DNA of 24,415 nt. Source: Patescibacteria group bacterium (GTDB lineage Bacteria > Patescibacteriota > Microgenomatia > UBA1400 > PJMF01). The translations under genes and the position numbers were made by a program. The number at the start of each line of letters is the position of its first letter. Within the stretch, counting starts at the first letter, position 1. Of this stretch, positions 14,594-22,308 are shown in pieces. The stretch lies in NCBI GenBank assembly GCA_018813375.1, contig JAHJBU010000070.1, positions 1 through 24,415 on the forward strand, written 5' to 3'. The notes below the pieces were generated by a model, which saw only the letters and a program-made list of their open reading frames with translations, made no database searches and had not been told where the DNA came from.

Positions 14594-14632
14594 ATGGTTG
14601 AAAAAAAGGACTTTGATAAAGAACTATGCTAG
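14594..14632 (+). CDS. 12-codon leader ORF upstream of serS
   Basis: ATG 14594 opens a frame encoding MVEKKDFDKELC and ending at TAG 14630. It has a strong AAGGAG site (14582-14587) 6 nt before the ATG, one of only two clear Shine-Dalgarno sites in the window. Its stop overlaps the serS start (ATGCTAG), so ribosomes finishing it could reinitiate on serS. It holds no serine codon, so it is not a classic serine attenuator. Expression is not proven. Confidence 0.5.
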   Translation: MVEKKDFDKELC

Positions 14633-15900
14633 ACATTAATTACATCCGCGACAACAAAGACTTAGTCAAAAAAGCTGCTAGTAATAAACAGCTAGATGCG
14701 AACGTGGTCGACCAAGTGCTTGAAGTTGATAAAAAACGTCGTGAGCTTATTAGAAAAGTAGAAGACATCCGCCAACAAATTAATCAAAATGCTGACAAAA
14801 TCAAACAACAAGTCCAGCAAGGTGGTAAACCAGACTCAGCAGACATCAAGCAAGGCAAAAAACTCAAAAGCCAACTCAAAGAAATTGAACCAAAACTCAA
14901 AGAGGTTGAGGAGAACTTTAACAACTTAATGCTCCAGATCCCTAATATTCCAGCCAAAGACGTTCCAATTGGTCCTGATGAATCAGGCAATATAGTAATT
15001 AGACAAGTTGGCACCAAACCTAAATTTAATTTTGAACCCAAACCACATCAGGAGCTGATGTACGACTTAGATTTGCTAGATACCAAGCGAGCAGTTAAAA
15101 TTGGTGGCTTTCGTTCTTATTTTTTAAAAAATGAAGCCGTACTACTAGAGCAAGCTATTCTACAGTATGCCTTAGAGACCATGGTCAAAGATGGCTTTAC
15201 TCCTATGACCGTTCCCACAATGGTTAAAAAAGAGGCTCTAATCGGCACGGGTTATTTCCCTTGGGGTGAAGAAGATCACTATACTACTCAAGATGGTACT
15301 CATCTCGCTGGCACAGCAGAGGTAGCCTTGACTGCCTATCATCAGGGAGAAACATTAACTGAAAAAGACTTACCCATTAAAATGGTTGGAATTTCACCCT
15401 GTTTTCGTCGCGAGGTTGGCTCTTATGGTAAAGATACACAAGGAATAGTTCGAGTGCGCCAGTTTAATAAAGTTGAGCAAGTGGTTTACACAATTGCTGA
15501 TGAAGAAGAAACTAGAAATTGGCATGAAAAAATTACTCAAATTGCTGAAAAAATCTTACAAGATCTAGAGTTGCCCTATCAGGTTCTACTGATGTGCACT
15601 GGAGATATGGGGGCAGGACAGTGTAAAAAATATGATATTGGAACTTGGTTTCCAGCTCAAGAAAAATACCGTGAAACCCATTCATCAAGCTATTTTTTAG
15701 ACTTTCAAGCCCGCAGGCTCAATATTCGCTATCAAGATAAAAATGGTAAACTCAAATACGTTTACACATTAAATAACACCGTTGTAGCCACACCTCGCTT
15801 ATTAGCTGCAATAATTGAAAATAATCAGCAAGCAGATGGGACAATTAAAGTACCAAAAGTATTGCAAAAGTACCTCGGTAAAGAGAGTATTTCTAGATAA
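14626..15900 (+). CDS. serS: Seryl-tRNA synthetase
   Basis: 424 residues, normal length, class II. It attaches serine to tRNA-Ser. The N-terminus 'MLDINYIRDNKDLVKKAA' is canonical and fixes the start. The antiparallel coiled-coil arm for the long tRNA variable arm spans about residues 28-105. The serine-binding TAE motif is at Thr230-Ala-Glu232, motif 2 is 'CFRREVGSYGKDTQG', and motif 3 is 'NNTVVATPRLLAAIIEN', the variant with Asn-Thr instead of the Gly-rich form of E. coli. Translation probably depends on the overlapping leader ORF. Confidence 0.97.
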   Translation: MLDINYIRDNKDLVKKAASNKQLDANVVDQVLEVDKKRRELIRKVEDIRQQINQNADKIKQQVQQGGKPDSADIKQGKKLKSQLKEIEPKLKEVEENFNNLMLQIPNIPAKDVPIGPDESGNIVIRQVGTKPKFNFEPKPHQELMYDLDLLDTKRAVKIGGFRSYFLKNEAVLLEQAILQYALETMVKDGFTPMTVPTMVKKEALIGTGYFPWGEEDHYTTQDGTHLAGTAEVALTAYHQGETLTEKDLPIKMVGISPCFRREVGSYGKDTQGIVRVRQFNKVEQVVYTIADEEETRNWHEKITQIAEKILQDLELPYQVLLMCTGDMGAGQCKKYDIGTWFPAQEKYRETHSSSYFLDFQARRLNIRYQDKNGKLKYVYTLNNTVVATPRLLAAIIENNQQADGTIKVPKVLQKYLGKESISR

Positions 15901-15912
15901 CCAGCTTTCTGC

Positions 15913-15918
15913 GATAAT
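15913..15918 (+). promoter_or_regulatory. Possible -10 for secA
   Basis: GATAAT lies 11 nt before ATG 15930. A weak TTCTAG (15891-15896) stands 16 bp upstream. Initiation here would give a leader of about 5 nt, like greA. Confidence 0.4.
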
Positions 15919-15929
15919 AAGCCTTCTTT

Positions 15930-18785
15930 ATGTTTAAGTTTATTACCAAACTCTTTGACCAGCATCAGAAGATGCTTGATAAATACGCAATAGTTGTAGA
16001 TCAAATCAATGCCTTTGAACCTAAAATTAAAAAGCTCTCTGATAAAAAACTAGCAGCTCAAACTGAAAAATTCAAAAAAATTATTGCCAAGCAAAAAAAA
16101 GCTGGTAAAAATGAGCCAGATATTCTTAACGAAATTCTCCCAGAAGTTTTTGCTACTATTCGCGAAGTAGCCAGCCGTACCATTGGCATGCGCCATTTTG
16201 ACGTCCAGCTACTTGCCGGCATAGCCCTTCATCATGGAACTATCACAGAACAAAAAACTGGTGAAGGCAAAACTCTTTCTGTAACTGCACCGCTTTATCT
16301 TAATGCCTTATTGGGTAAAGGTGCTCATTTAATTACTGTCAATGACTATCTAGCTGACATTGGCTGTGGTTGGATGGGGCCAATTTATCACTTTTTAGGT
16401 CTTTCTACTGCAGTGATCATTCACGACCAAGCCAAACTCTACAATCCTAATATCGATAGTGAAGATCGCGGAGACGAACGCCTAGAACATTTTGAAAAAA
16501 TTCCTCGTCGACAGGCTTACTTAGCTGATATCACCTACGGCACTAACAATGAATTTGGGTTTGATTACCTAAGAGACAACATGGTCCAGAGTTTAGAGCA
16601 AATGGCCCAACGCAGTGATCACCCTCATCATTATGCTATTGTTGATGAAGCTGACTCAATTCTAATTGATGAAGCCCGTACTCCACTAATTATTTCAGCT
16701 CCAGATGCTGACTCAACAGATAAATACTTTAAGTATTCTAAAATGGTTCACTCTCTAACTCGAGACGTGGATTATAAACTCGATGAAAAAGCCCGAACTG
16801 CAACTCTCACCGACCTTGGGGTCAAACGTATTGAACAAAAACTAAACGTTAAAAATTTATATGAAGAAAGCTTTGATACTATTCATCATGTCGAAGCCGC
16901 ATTAAAAGCTAAAACACTGTACAATCGCGACCAAGCATACATCGTGCGTGAAAACCAAGTCATTATCGTAGATGAACACACTGGCCGGCTAATGTATGGT
17001 CGACGTTATTCAGATGGTCTTCACCAAGCTATTGAAGCTAAAGAAGGCGTTCCGATTCAACAAGAATCTCGAACTCTAGCCACCATTTCAATTCAAAATT
17101 ATTTTAGGATGTATAACAAACTTTCTGGTATGACTGGCACTGCTGTTACAGAAGCTGAAGAATTTAATAAAATTTATGATGTTTCTGTTCTAGTCGTACC
17201 CACTAATCAGCCCATCGTTCGTGATGACAAGTCAGATGTAGTTTATAAAACTCAAACTGCCAAATACTCTGCCATAATCAAAGAAATTGAACGTGTCCAC
17301 CAAAAAGGTCAACCAATTTTAATTGGTACTAGATCTATTGAACACAATCAAATCATTGCTAATTTTCTTAAACGCAAAAAAATAATTCACCAGGTACTTA
17401 ACGCAAAAAATCATGAAAAAGAAGCCTTTATAATCTCTAATGCTGGCAAAAAAAGCGCTATTACAGTAGCCACCAATATCGCTGGAAGAGGAGTGGATAT
17501 AGTTTTGGGCGGAGCTAAACCAGAGTTAAAAGATTTTAGACGCCAAGACGGCAAAGGATACAAAGAAAAATCCTATCAGCAAGCTCTTAAACAATGGGGG
17601 AAAATTCATGACGAGGTTGTTGATTTGGGAGGATTACACATCATTGGTACTGAAAGACATGAATCAAGACGCATTGACAATCAGCTCCGAGGTCGTTCTG
17701 GTCGCCAAGGTGATCAGGGCAGTTCGCTCTTTTTCCTATCACTTGAAGATGAAATTATGCGCATCTTTGGTGGTGAACAGATCTCAAAAATGATGGACTT
17801 TTTAAAAATTGAGGAAAGCCAACCAATTGAGCACAAAATGGTTAGTAAAGCTATTGAATCAGCTCAGGTTAAAGTTGAGGGGTTCTTTTTTGATCAAAGA
17901 AAACGGCTGGTAGATTTTGACGATGTTATGAATAAACAACGAGAAATTATTTACAAACGTCGGCGTCGATTATTAGAAACATCTGAAAACTCTCAAGAAG
18001 ATAGTCTCAAACCACAGATTATGGACTATCTAGAAAATCAGGTTGAGATTTTAGTAAGCTTGCATGCACCCCAAAATTTTTCAGATGAAGAGTATGAAAT
18101 ACTAATAAATGAATTTATTAAAATTATTCCATTTGATGAAAAATCTCAAAAAACTCTTCAAAAAAACTTGTCGGAATTAACTGAGCCTGATGAAATTAAA
18201 CAAAAACTTATAGAAATCATTCAACAAACCTATCAAAAAAAAGAAAAAGTAGTGGGTCAAGCGCAAATGAGACAGATGGAACGAATTGTGACCTTATCAA
18301 CAGTAGATGAAAAATGGATGGACCATCTAGATGAAATTGAATCATTGCGAGATGGTATATGGTTGCGCGGTGATAAACAAACTGTGCTTTCAGAATATAA
18401 AAAAGAGTCCTTTGCTATGTTTGAGCAACTGATTAATTCTATTGAAAGTAATATTTCAAATAGAATTTTTAGAATTCAACTCGGAGTACGTCAACCTGTT
18501 AGAATTGACCCCTCTCAAATAATTGAGCAAAAAGATGATATAAATGAACCACTAGCAAAAGAAATTAAAGATGCCACTCCACTAACGGCTCAACCTAAGC
18601 CCCCATCAACCAAGGGAAACATCGCTGACTTAGCCTCAGCCCTAAGCTCAGCCAAATCACAGATTAAAGTTCCAGGATCAAATTTATTGAAAGCTAAAAT
18701 TGGTCGCAATGATCCCTGTCCCTGTGGAAGTGGATTAAAATACAAAAAATGTGGTTTAATTAACGCACCACAACATCAAAAATAA
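15930..18785 (+). CDS. secA: Preprotein translocase ATPase SecA
   Basis: 951 residues, on the long side for SecA. It is the motor that pushes secretory proteins through SecYEG at the membrane. Nucleotide-binding domain 1 has Walker A 'TGEGKT' at residues 110-115 and the DEAD box Asp239-Glu240-Ala241-Asp242, with the helicase-like second half 'GRGVDIVLGG' and 'QLRGRSGRQGDQGSS'. The preprotein-binding and helical scaffold domains are intact. The C-terminal tail ends in a SEC-C zinc motif with Cys930, Cys932 and Cys941, but the usual fourth ligand (Cys/His) is Gly942. It may use His949 or bind metal poorly. Riboflavin kinase follows after 8 nt. Confidence 0.97.
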   Translation: MFKFITKLFDQHQKMLDKYAIVVDQINAFEPKIKKLSDKKLAAQTEKFKKIIAKQKKAGKNEPDILNEILPEVFATIREVASRTIGMRHFDVQLLAGIALHHGTITEQKTGEGKTLSVTAPLYLNALLGKGAHLITVNDYLADIGCGWMGPIYHFLGLSTAVIIHDQAKLYNPNIDSEDRGDERLEHFEKIPRRQAYLADITYGTNNEFGFDYLRDNMVQSLEQMAQRSDHPHHYAIVDEADSILIDEARTPLIISAPDADSTDKYFKYSKMVHSLTRDVDYKLDEKARTATLTDLGVKRIEQKLNVKNLYEESFDTIHHVEAALKAKTLYNRDQAYIVRENQVIIVDEHTGRLMYGRRYSDGLHQAIEAKEGVPIQQESRTLATISIQNYFRMYNKLSGMTGTAVTEAEEFNKIYDVSVLVVPTNQPIVRDDKSDVVYKTQTAKYSAIIKEIERVHQKGQPILIGTRSIEHNQIIANFLKRKKIIHQVLNAKNHEKEAFIISNAGKKSAITVATNIAGRGVDIVLGGAKPELKDFRRQDGKGYKEKSYQQALKQWGKIHDEVVDLGGLHIIGTERHESRRIDNQLRGRSGRQGDQGSSLFFLSLEDEIMRIFGGEQISKMMDFLKIEESQPIEHKMVSKAIESAQVKVEGFFFDQRKRLVDFDDVMNKQREIIYKRRRRLLETSENSQEDSLKPQIMDYLENQVEILVSLHAPQNFSDEEYEILINEFIKIIPFDEKSQKTLQKNLSELTEPDEIKQKLIEIIQQTYQKKEKVVGQAQMRQMERIVTLSTVDEKWMDHLDEIESLRDGIWLRGDKQTVLSEYKKESFAMFEQLINSIESNISNRIFRIQLGVRQPVRIDPSQIIEQKDDINEPLAKEIKDATPLTAQPKPPSTKGNIADLASALSSAKSQIKVPGSNLLKAKIGRNDPCPCGSGLKYKKCGLINAPQHQK

Positions 18786-18793
18786 AAATTAAG

Positions 18794-19180
18794 ATGCTAC
18801 CCTTCAAATTCACAGGAAAAGTCATTCCCGGTAATAAAATGGGTCGGAAAATTGGCTTTCCTACAGCCAATCTTGATCGAGTACCTAGAGAGAGCGCTCT
18901 CACGCCCGGTGTCTACGTAGGAACCTGTAATATTTACCAAAATGATCGAATTAGAAACCAGGAACTGAAATGTTTAGTTTATTTTGGGCCACGCTATGTT
19001 TTTAGTCAAAAACAAAACAGTTTTGAGGTTTATCTATATAACTTTAATCAAAGTATTTATGATCTGACTTTAGAAGTTAAATTAATCAAATTTATCAGAG
19101 CACCAAAAAAAACTGCTAGTCTAATAGAACTAAAGGAACAGCTTGAAAAAGACAAAAGGCTGGGACAACAGCAACTGTGA
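18794..19180 (+). CDS. Stand-alone riboflavin kinase
   Basis: 128 residues, the size of the riboflavin kinase domain alone; bacterial RibF is normally about 310 residues with an N-terminal FAD synthetase domain that is absent here. It would phosphorylate riboflavin to FMN. The signature 'GRKIGFPTANL' at residues 17-27 holds the Mg-ATP-binding Pro-Thr-Ala-Asn (23-26), followed by 'LTPGVYVG'. The likely catalytic base is Glu78 in 'FEVYLYNF'. The end 'VKLIKFIRAPKKTASLIELKEQLEKD' matches the family. The start is fixed because the secA stop lies 8 nt upstream. It overlaps the flippase by 4 nt. Confidence 0.88.
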   Translation: MLPFKFTGKVIPGNKMGRKIGFPTANLDRVPRESALTPGVYVGTCNIYQNDRIRNQELKCLVYFGPRYVFSQKQNSFEVYLYNFNQSIYDLTLEVKLIKFIRAPKKTASLIELKEQLEKDKRLGQQQL

Positions 19181-20424
19181 GTTACATAAAAAAAGGTTTC
19201 TTAGGAATTTCCTGGTTAGGTGGTTCTAGAGTTTTTGCTCGCATCATTAGTCTTGCTAGTATTGCAATCTTGGCTCGAATTTTACAACCAGCTCAATTTG
19301 GAATTTTTGGCATAGCTACTCTGGTACTTTCATTTTTAGAAATAATTTCAGAAACTGGAATCAATGTATTTCTCATCCAAGAAAAACAAATCAAACAATA
19401 TATTGATACTGCATGGGTAATTTCAATAATTAGAGGAATATGCATTTTTTTAATCATTTTGTTACTATCCAAACCTCTATCTATTTTCTTTACTACTCCT
19501 GAAGTCTTAATACTTCTCAGACTAATTAGTCTATTACCCCTAATTAAAGGCTTCATCAATCCAGCCATCCTCAACTATCAAAAAAACTTATTCTTTAATA
19601 AAGAGGTCTATCTTAGATCGGGATTATTTGTGATTAGCACCGCAGTCACACTTATTATTGCCTTATTAACATCATCTACCACCAGCCTAGTGTGGGGATT
19701 AATAGCAGCTGCTATCATCGAAACAATTTTTTCTCTCATATTTATTAAGCCTCTACCCAAACTAAAGCTTGAAAGAAAACAAACTCGTCTAATTATTCAT
19801 CGAGGCAAATGGATGACCCTAGTAGGTATCTCCAATTACTTATTCCACCAAGGAGATGATTTGATAGTCAGTAAATTTTTAGGCCAAAAAACTCTCGGTT
19901 TCTACCAAATGGCATATAAAATATCAACTCTACCCATTACAGAAGTTGCAGATATTTTTGGCAGAGTTAGCTTTCCTATTTACACAAAAATCTCAGCAGA
20001 CAAAAAAAGATTGAGAAAAGCTTTTATTAAAACTCTAGGCACAATTTCAATATTAGTTTTACCACTTAGTGCAATCATATTTTTCTTTTCCTCTCAACTT
20101 ATATTTTTTGTCTTAGGACCAAATTGGCTAGATATCGTACCTATCATTAAAATACTAGCTATTTTTGGGGCTATTAGAGCTATCTCAGGCTCAAGTTCAA
20201 GCGTCTTACTTGCACTTAAAAAACAAAGGGAGGTGTCTAATATTACTTTAATCAGTTTAATTGGAATGATGGTAGCTATCTTCCCATTAATGAACAAATT
20301 CGGCATTATGGGAGTCGCTGGAGCAACTCTAGTCGGTTCTATCACAGCCTTGCCGTTAATAATTTATTATGTACGCAGAGAGTTATTCAGCAACTTATCC
20401 CAAACTAATAAAAATTGCTTATGA
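19177..20424 (+). CDS. Polysaccharide flippase (Wzx-like, MOP superfamily)
   Basis: 415 residues with many hydrophobic helices, probably about 12. The N-terminus ('GISWLGGSRVFARIISLASIAILARILQPAQFGIFGIATLVLSF'-type) is diagnostic of the MOP/Polysacc_synt flippases that move undecaprenyl-linked oligosaccharides across the membrane. A cytosolic region near 'HQGDDLIVSKFLGQKTLGFYQMAYKIS' is also conserved. The start is GTG 19177, forming a GTGA overlap with the riboflavin kinase stop. It begins the surface-glycan gene block. Confidence 0.9.
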   Translation: MSYIKKGFLGISWLGGSRVFARIISLASIAILARILQPAQFGIFGIATLVLSFLEIISETGINVFLIQEKQIKQYIDTAWVISIIRGICIFLIILLLSKPLSIFFTTPEVLILLRLISLLPLIKGFINPAILNYQKNLFFNKEVYLRSGLFVISTAVTLIIALLTSSTTSLVWGLIAAAIIETIFSLIFIKPLPKLKLERKQTRLIIHRGKWMTLVGISNYLFHQGDDLIVSKFLGQKTLGFYQMAYKISTLPITEVADIFGRVSFPIYTKISADKKRLRKAFIKTLGTISILVLPLSAIIFFFSSQLIFFVLGPNWLDIVPIIKILAIFGAIRAISGSSSSVLLALKKQREVSNITLISLIGMMVAIFPLMNKFGIMGVAGATLVGSITALPLIIYYVRRELFSNLSQTNKNCL

Positions 20425-20425
20425 T

Positions 20426-21202
20426 ATGAAAAATAAAATTTTATTTCAATTTTTAACAAAATTTTGGTACGCACCTGCCGATGCTTTTCTTAGAGCTAAC
20501 GAAGCTATCATTTGGTCCAAGCAAAAACTTACTTCTCCCATCCTAGATATAGGGTGCGGAGATGGTCAAACTAGCAAATTAATTTTAGCCAAACAAAAAA
20601 AAATTGATGTAGGAGTAGATTTAAATCCCAGTGGTGCCTTAAAAGTAGGAATTTATAAAAAAGTAGTAACTGCCGATGCCAGTAGACTCCCCTTTACTAA
20701 AAATAGTTTTCAAACAGTGATTAGCAACAGCACCTTTGAACATATCCGTCAAGATAAAAAAGCTGTAAGTGAGGTAGCTAGAGTTTTAAAAAGTGGTGGT
20801 CAACTTTTTCTCACTATTCCCGATGTTAATCTTAATAAATTTTTAACAAAAAAGTTAAAAAATAAAACTAAATTGAATAACTTCAACCAGCGTGTCCAAC
20901 ACTTACATTACCGATCCGAAAAACAGTGGTATAAAATTCTAGAAAAAAATAACTTAAAAGTTGTCACTAGTAAAAAATATTTATCAAAAAAAGCATTTTA
21001 TGCTTGGTATAAACTTTTTAAGCTTGTAACCTTCAAACCATATAAAAGAGAGCTGTGGTCTTATTTAAAAGATTCGCCTTACGGGAAATTGTTTCCAAAA
21101 AAAATTATAGTTTTAATTTTATATCTATATTTATCCCCATTACTTAAAAATATTTGGGACGATCAGGGAAGCTGGATTTTAATTGTGGCCAAGAAAAAAT
21201 AA
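20426..21202 (+). CDS. SAM-dependent methyltransferase (class I)
   Basis: 258 residues from ATG 20426, 1 nt past the flippase stop. SAM motif I is 'ILDIGCGDG' at residues 39-47, the acidic residue ending beta-2 is in 'VGVDLNP', and motifs for the Methyltransf_11 fold follow ('DASRLPFTKNSFQTVISNSTFEHI', 'VLKSGGQLFLTIPD'). The C-terminal third is basic and may touch the membrane. A longer frame from 20369 overlaps the flippase and adds no family similarity. Its neighbours suggest it methylates a sugar or lipid-linked glycan, but the substrate is not visible. Its 3' end overlaps the opposing glycosyltransferase gene by 24 bp. Confidence 0.88.
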   Translation: MKNKILFQFLTKFWYAPADAFLRANEAIIWSKQKLTSPILDIGCGDGQTSKLILAKQKKIDVGVDLNPSGALKVGIYKKVVTADASRLPFTKNSFQTVISNSTFEHIRQDKKAVSEVARVLKSGGQLFLTIPDVNLNKFLTKKLKNKTKLNNFNQRVQHLHYRSEKQWYKILEKNNLKVVTSKKYLSKKAFYAWYKLFKLVTFKPYKRELWSYLKDSPYGKLFPKKIIVLILYLYLSPLLKNIWDDQGSWILIVAKKK

Positions 21203-22276
21203 AACTTTTTCTAACTGTTCACCATGTCTTTCCCAAGTAAAATACTGCTTCATTCTCAACATTCCCTTTTTAGCTAATTGATTTCGCAGTTTTTTATCAT
21301 TAACAATCAGCTCCATAGCATCAGCTAACTGCTGCGGATTTCGCCCAATCAACAGTCCAGTTTGTTTGTGGATTACAGTTTCTTTATATCCTCCTTCTTT
21401 AATAGCAATCACTGGAGTCCCACAAGCCATAGATTCTAAAGCAATCAAACCAAATGGTTCGTGATGAGATAAGCAAAGCGTCGCCACTGAGCTTTGATAT
21501 AATTTAACTAGCTGACTATCACTTAATCTAAATTTTGAATTTTTAAAAGTAACATACTTAATCTCAACCTTACAACTTAGCAACTCCAATGCGCGCTCTA
21601 ATAAAGGATAACCATTAATATCTTCTTTTTCTCCAATAAATAAAAATTGTGACTTAAGATAGGACTTAAAACTAGAATGAAAAATTTTACCGTTAACACC
21701 CAAATAATTAACACTCACTGCACGTTGATAACATCTTTTCACTTCACTCTTAACGTAATTAGAACTAGTCATTAACTTAGTGGCAGCTAATAAGTTTCTC
21801 TTATCAATTTGGGCAATTAGCTGCCGCCTTAGATGCTCATACCATCTTTTTAAAACTGGAATATGATCCATTGGGTGAAGCTTTGGTTCATAGTAAACTC
21901 GCAACGTTTCTTCAATAAAATAAAGAGATGGTTTTTTTAAAAATTTTGATATCCAAAGAGCTTGGGTTTGTTGGCAATGATGCAGCACTACAATGTCAAT
22001 ATCTGAATCATTAATTTCTGTAGCTATTTTCTGATAAGTGTTTCGAAGTTTAAGAAAAGAAAAAAATTCAATCAATGGCCTCGCTAACCATTGATTTGTA
22101 GTTATGCTCAAATCATAAATTTTCATTTGATCAGTATACTTAGCAAAAGGAAAAATACTTTTGGTTTGATTAGTATAGTAATTTATTTGATGATTTTTTG
22201 ACAATTGCTTAATCTGCTGGAAAACCACTCTTTTGGCTCCACCTTCTGGTAAATTGTCTACAATCGCTATGCGCAT
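21179..22276 (-). CDS. Family 4 glycosyltransferase
   Basis: 365 residues with the GT-B fold. The N-terminal domain starts 'MRIAIVDNLPEGGAKRVV' with the acceptor-side Gly12-Gly13. The C-terminal, donor-binding domain has the retaining GT4 E-x7-E motif at Glu273 and Glu281 ('EPFGLIALESMACGTPVIA'), followed by 'GGYKETVIHKQTGLLI'. It probably transfers a hexose from a nucleotide sugar to a lipid-linked glycan on the cytoplasmic face. It is the only minus-strand gene. It reads towards the methyltransferase, and its ATG lies 7 nt from a -10 element it shares with the divergent fusion gene. Confidence 0.93.
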   Translation of the reverse strand: MRIAIVDNLPEGGAKRVVFQQIKQLSKNHQINYYTNQTKSIFPFAKYTDQMKIYDLSITTNQWLARPLIEFFSFLKLRNTYQKIATEINDSDIDIVVLHHCQQTQALWISKFLKKPSLYFIEETLRVYYEPKLHPMDHIPVLKRWYEHLRRQLIAQIDKRNLLAATKLMTSSNYVKSEVKRCYQRAVSVNYLGVNGKIFHSSFKSYLKSQFLFIGEKEDINGYPLLERALELLSCKVEIKYVTFKNSKFRLSDSQLVKLYQSSVATLCLSHHEPFGLIALESMACGTPVIAIKEGGYKETVIHKQTGLLIGRNPQQLADAMELIVNDKKLRNQLAKKGMLRMKQYFTWERHGEQLEKVLFFLGHN

Positions 22277-22283
22277 AAGAAGT

Positions 22284-22291
22284 ATTATAAT
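22284..22291. promoter_or_regulatory. Symmetric -10 for divergent transcription
   Basis: ATTATAAT is its own reverse complement, so TATAAT is present on the plus strand (22286-22291) and the minus strand (22289-22284). It is the only promoter-like sequence between the two divergent starts. The minus gene ATG is 7 nt away (leaderless); the plus gene ATG is 17 nt away. No convincing -35 exists on either side. Confidence 0.6.
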
Positions 22292-22308
22292 ATCAATACC
22301 ACTTTATT

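Noticed and set aside
14594..14632. Frameshift in the serS 5' end
   Set aside because: The leader ORF is in another frame, but serS has a complete canonical N-terminus from 14626, so no frameshift is needed.
20369..20425. Longer start for the methyltransferase
   Set aside because: It would overlap the flippase by 56 nt; ATG 20426 is immediately after the flippase stop.
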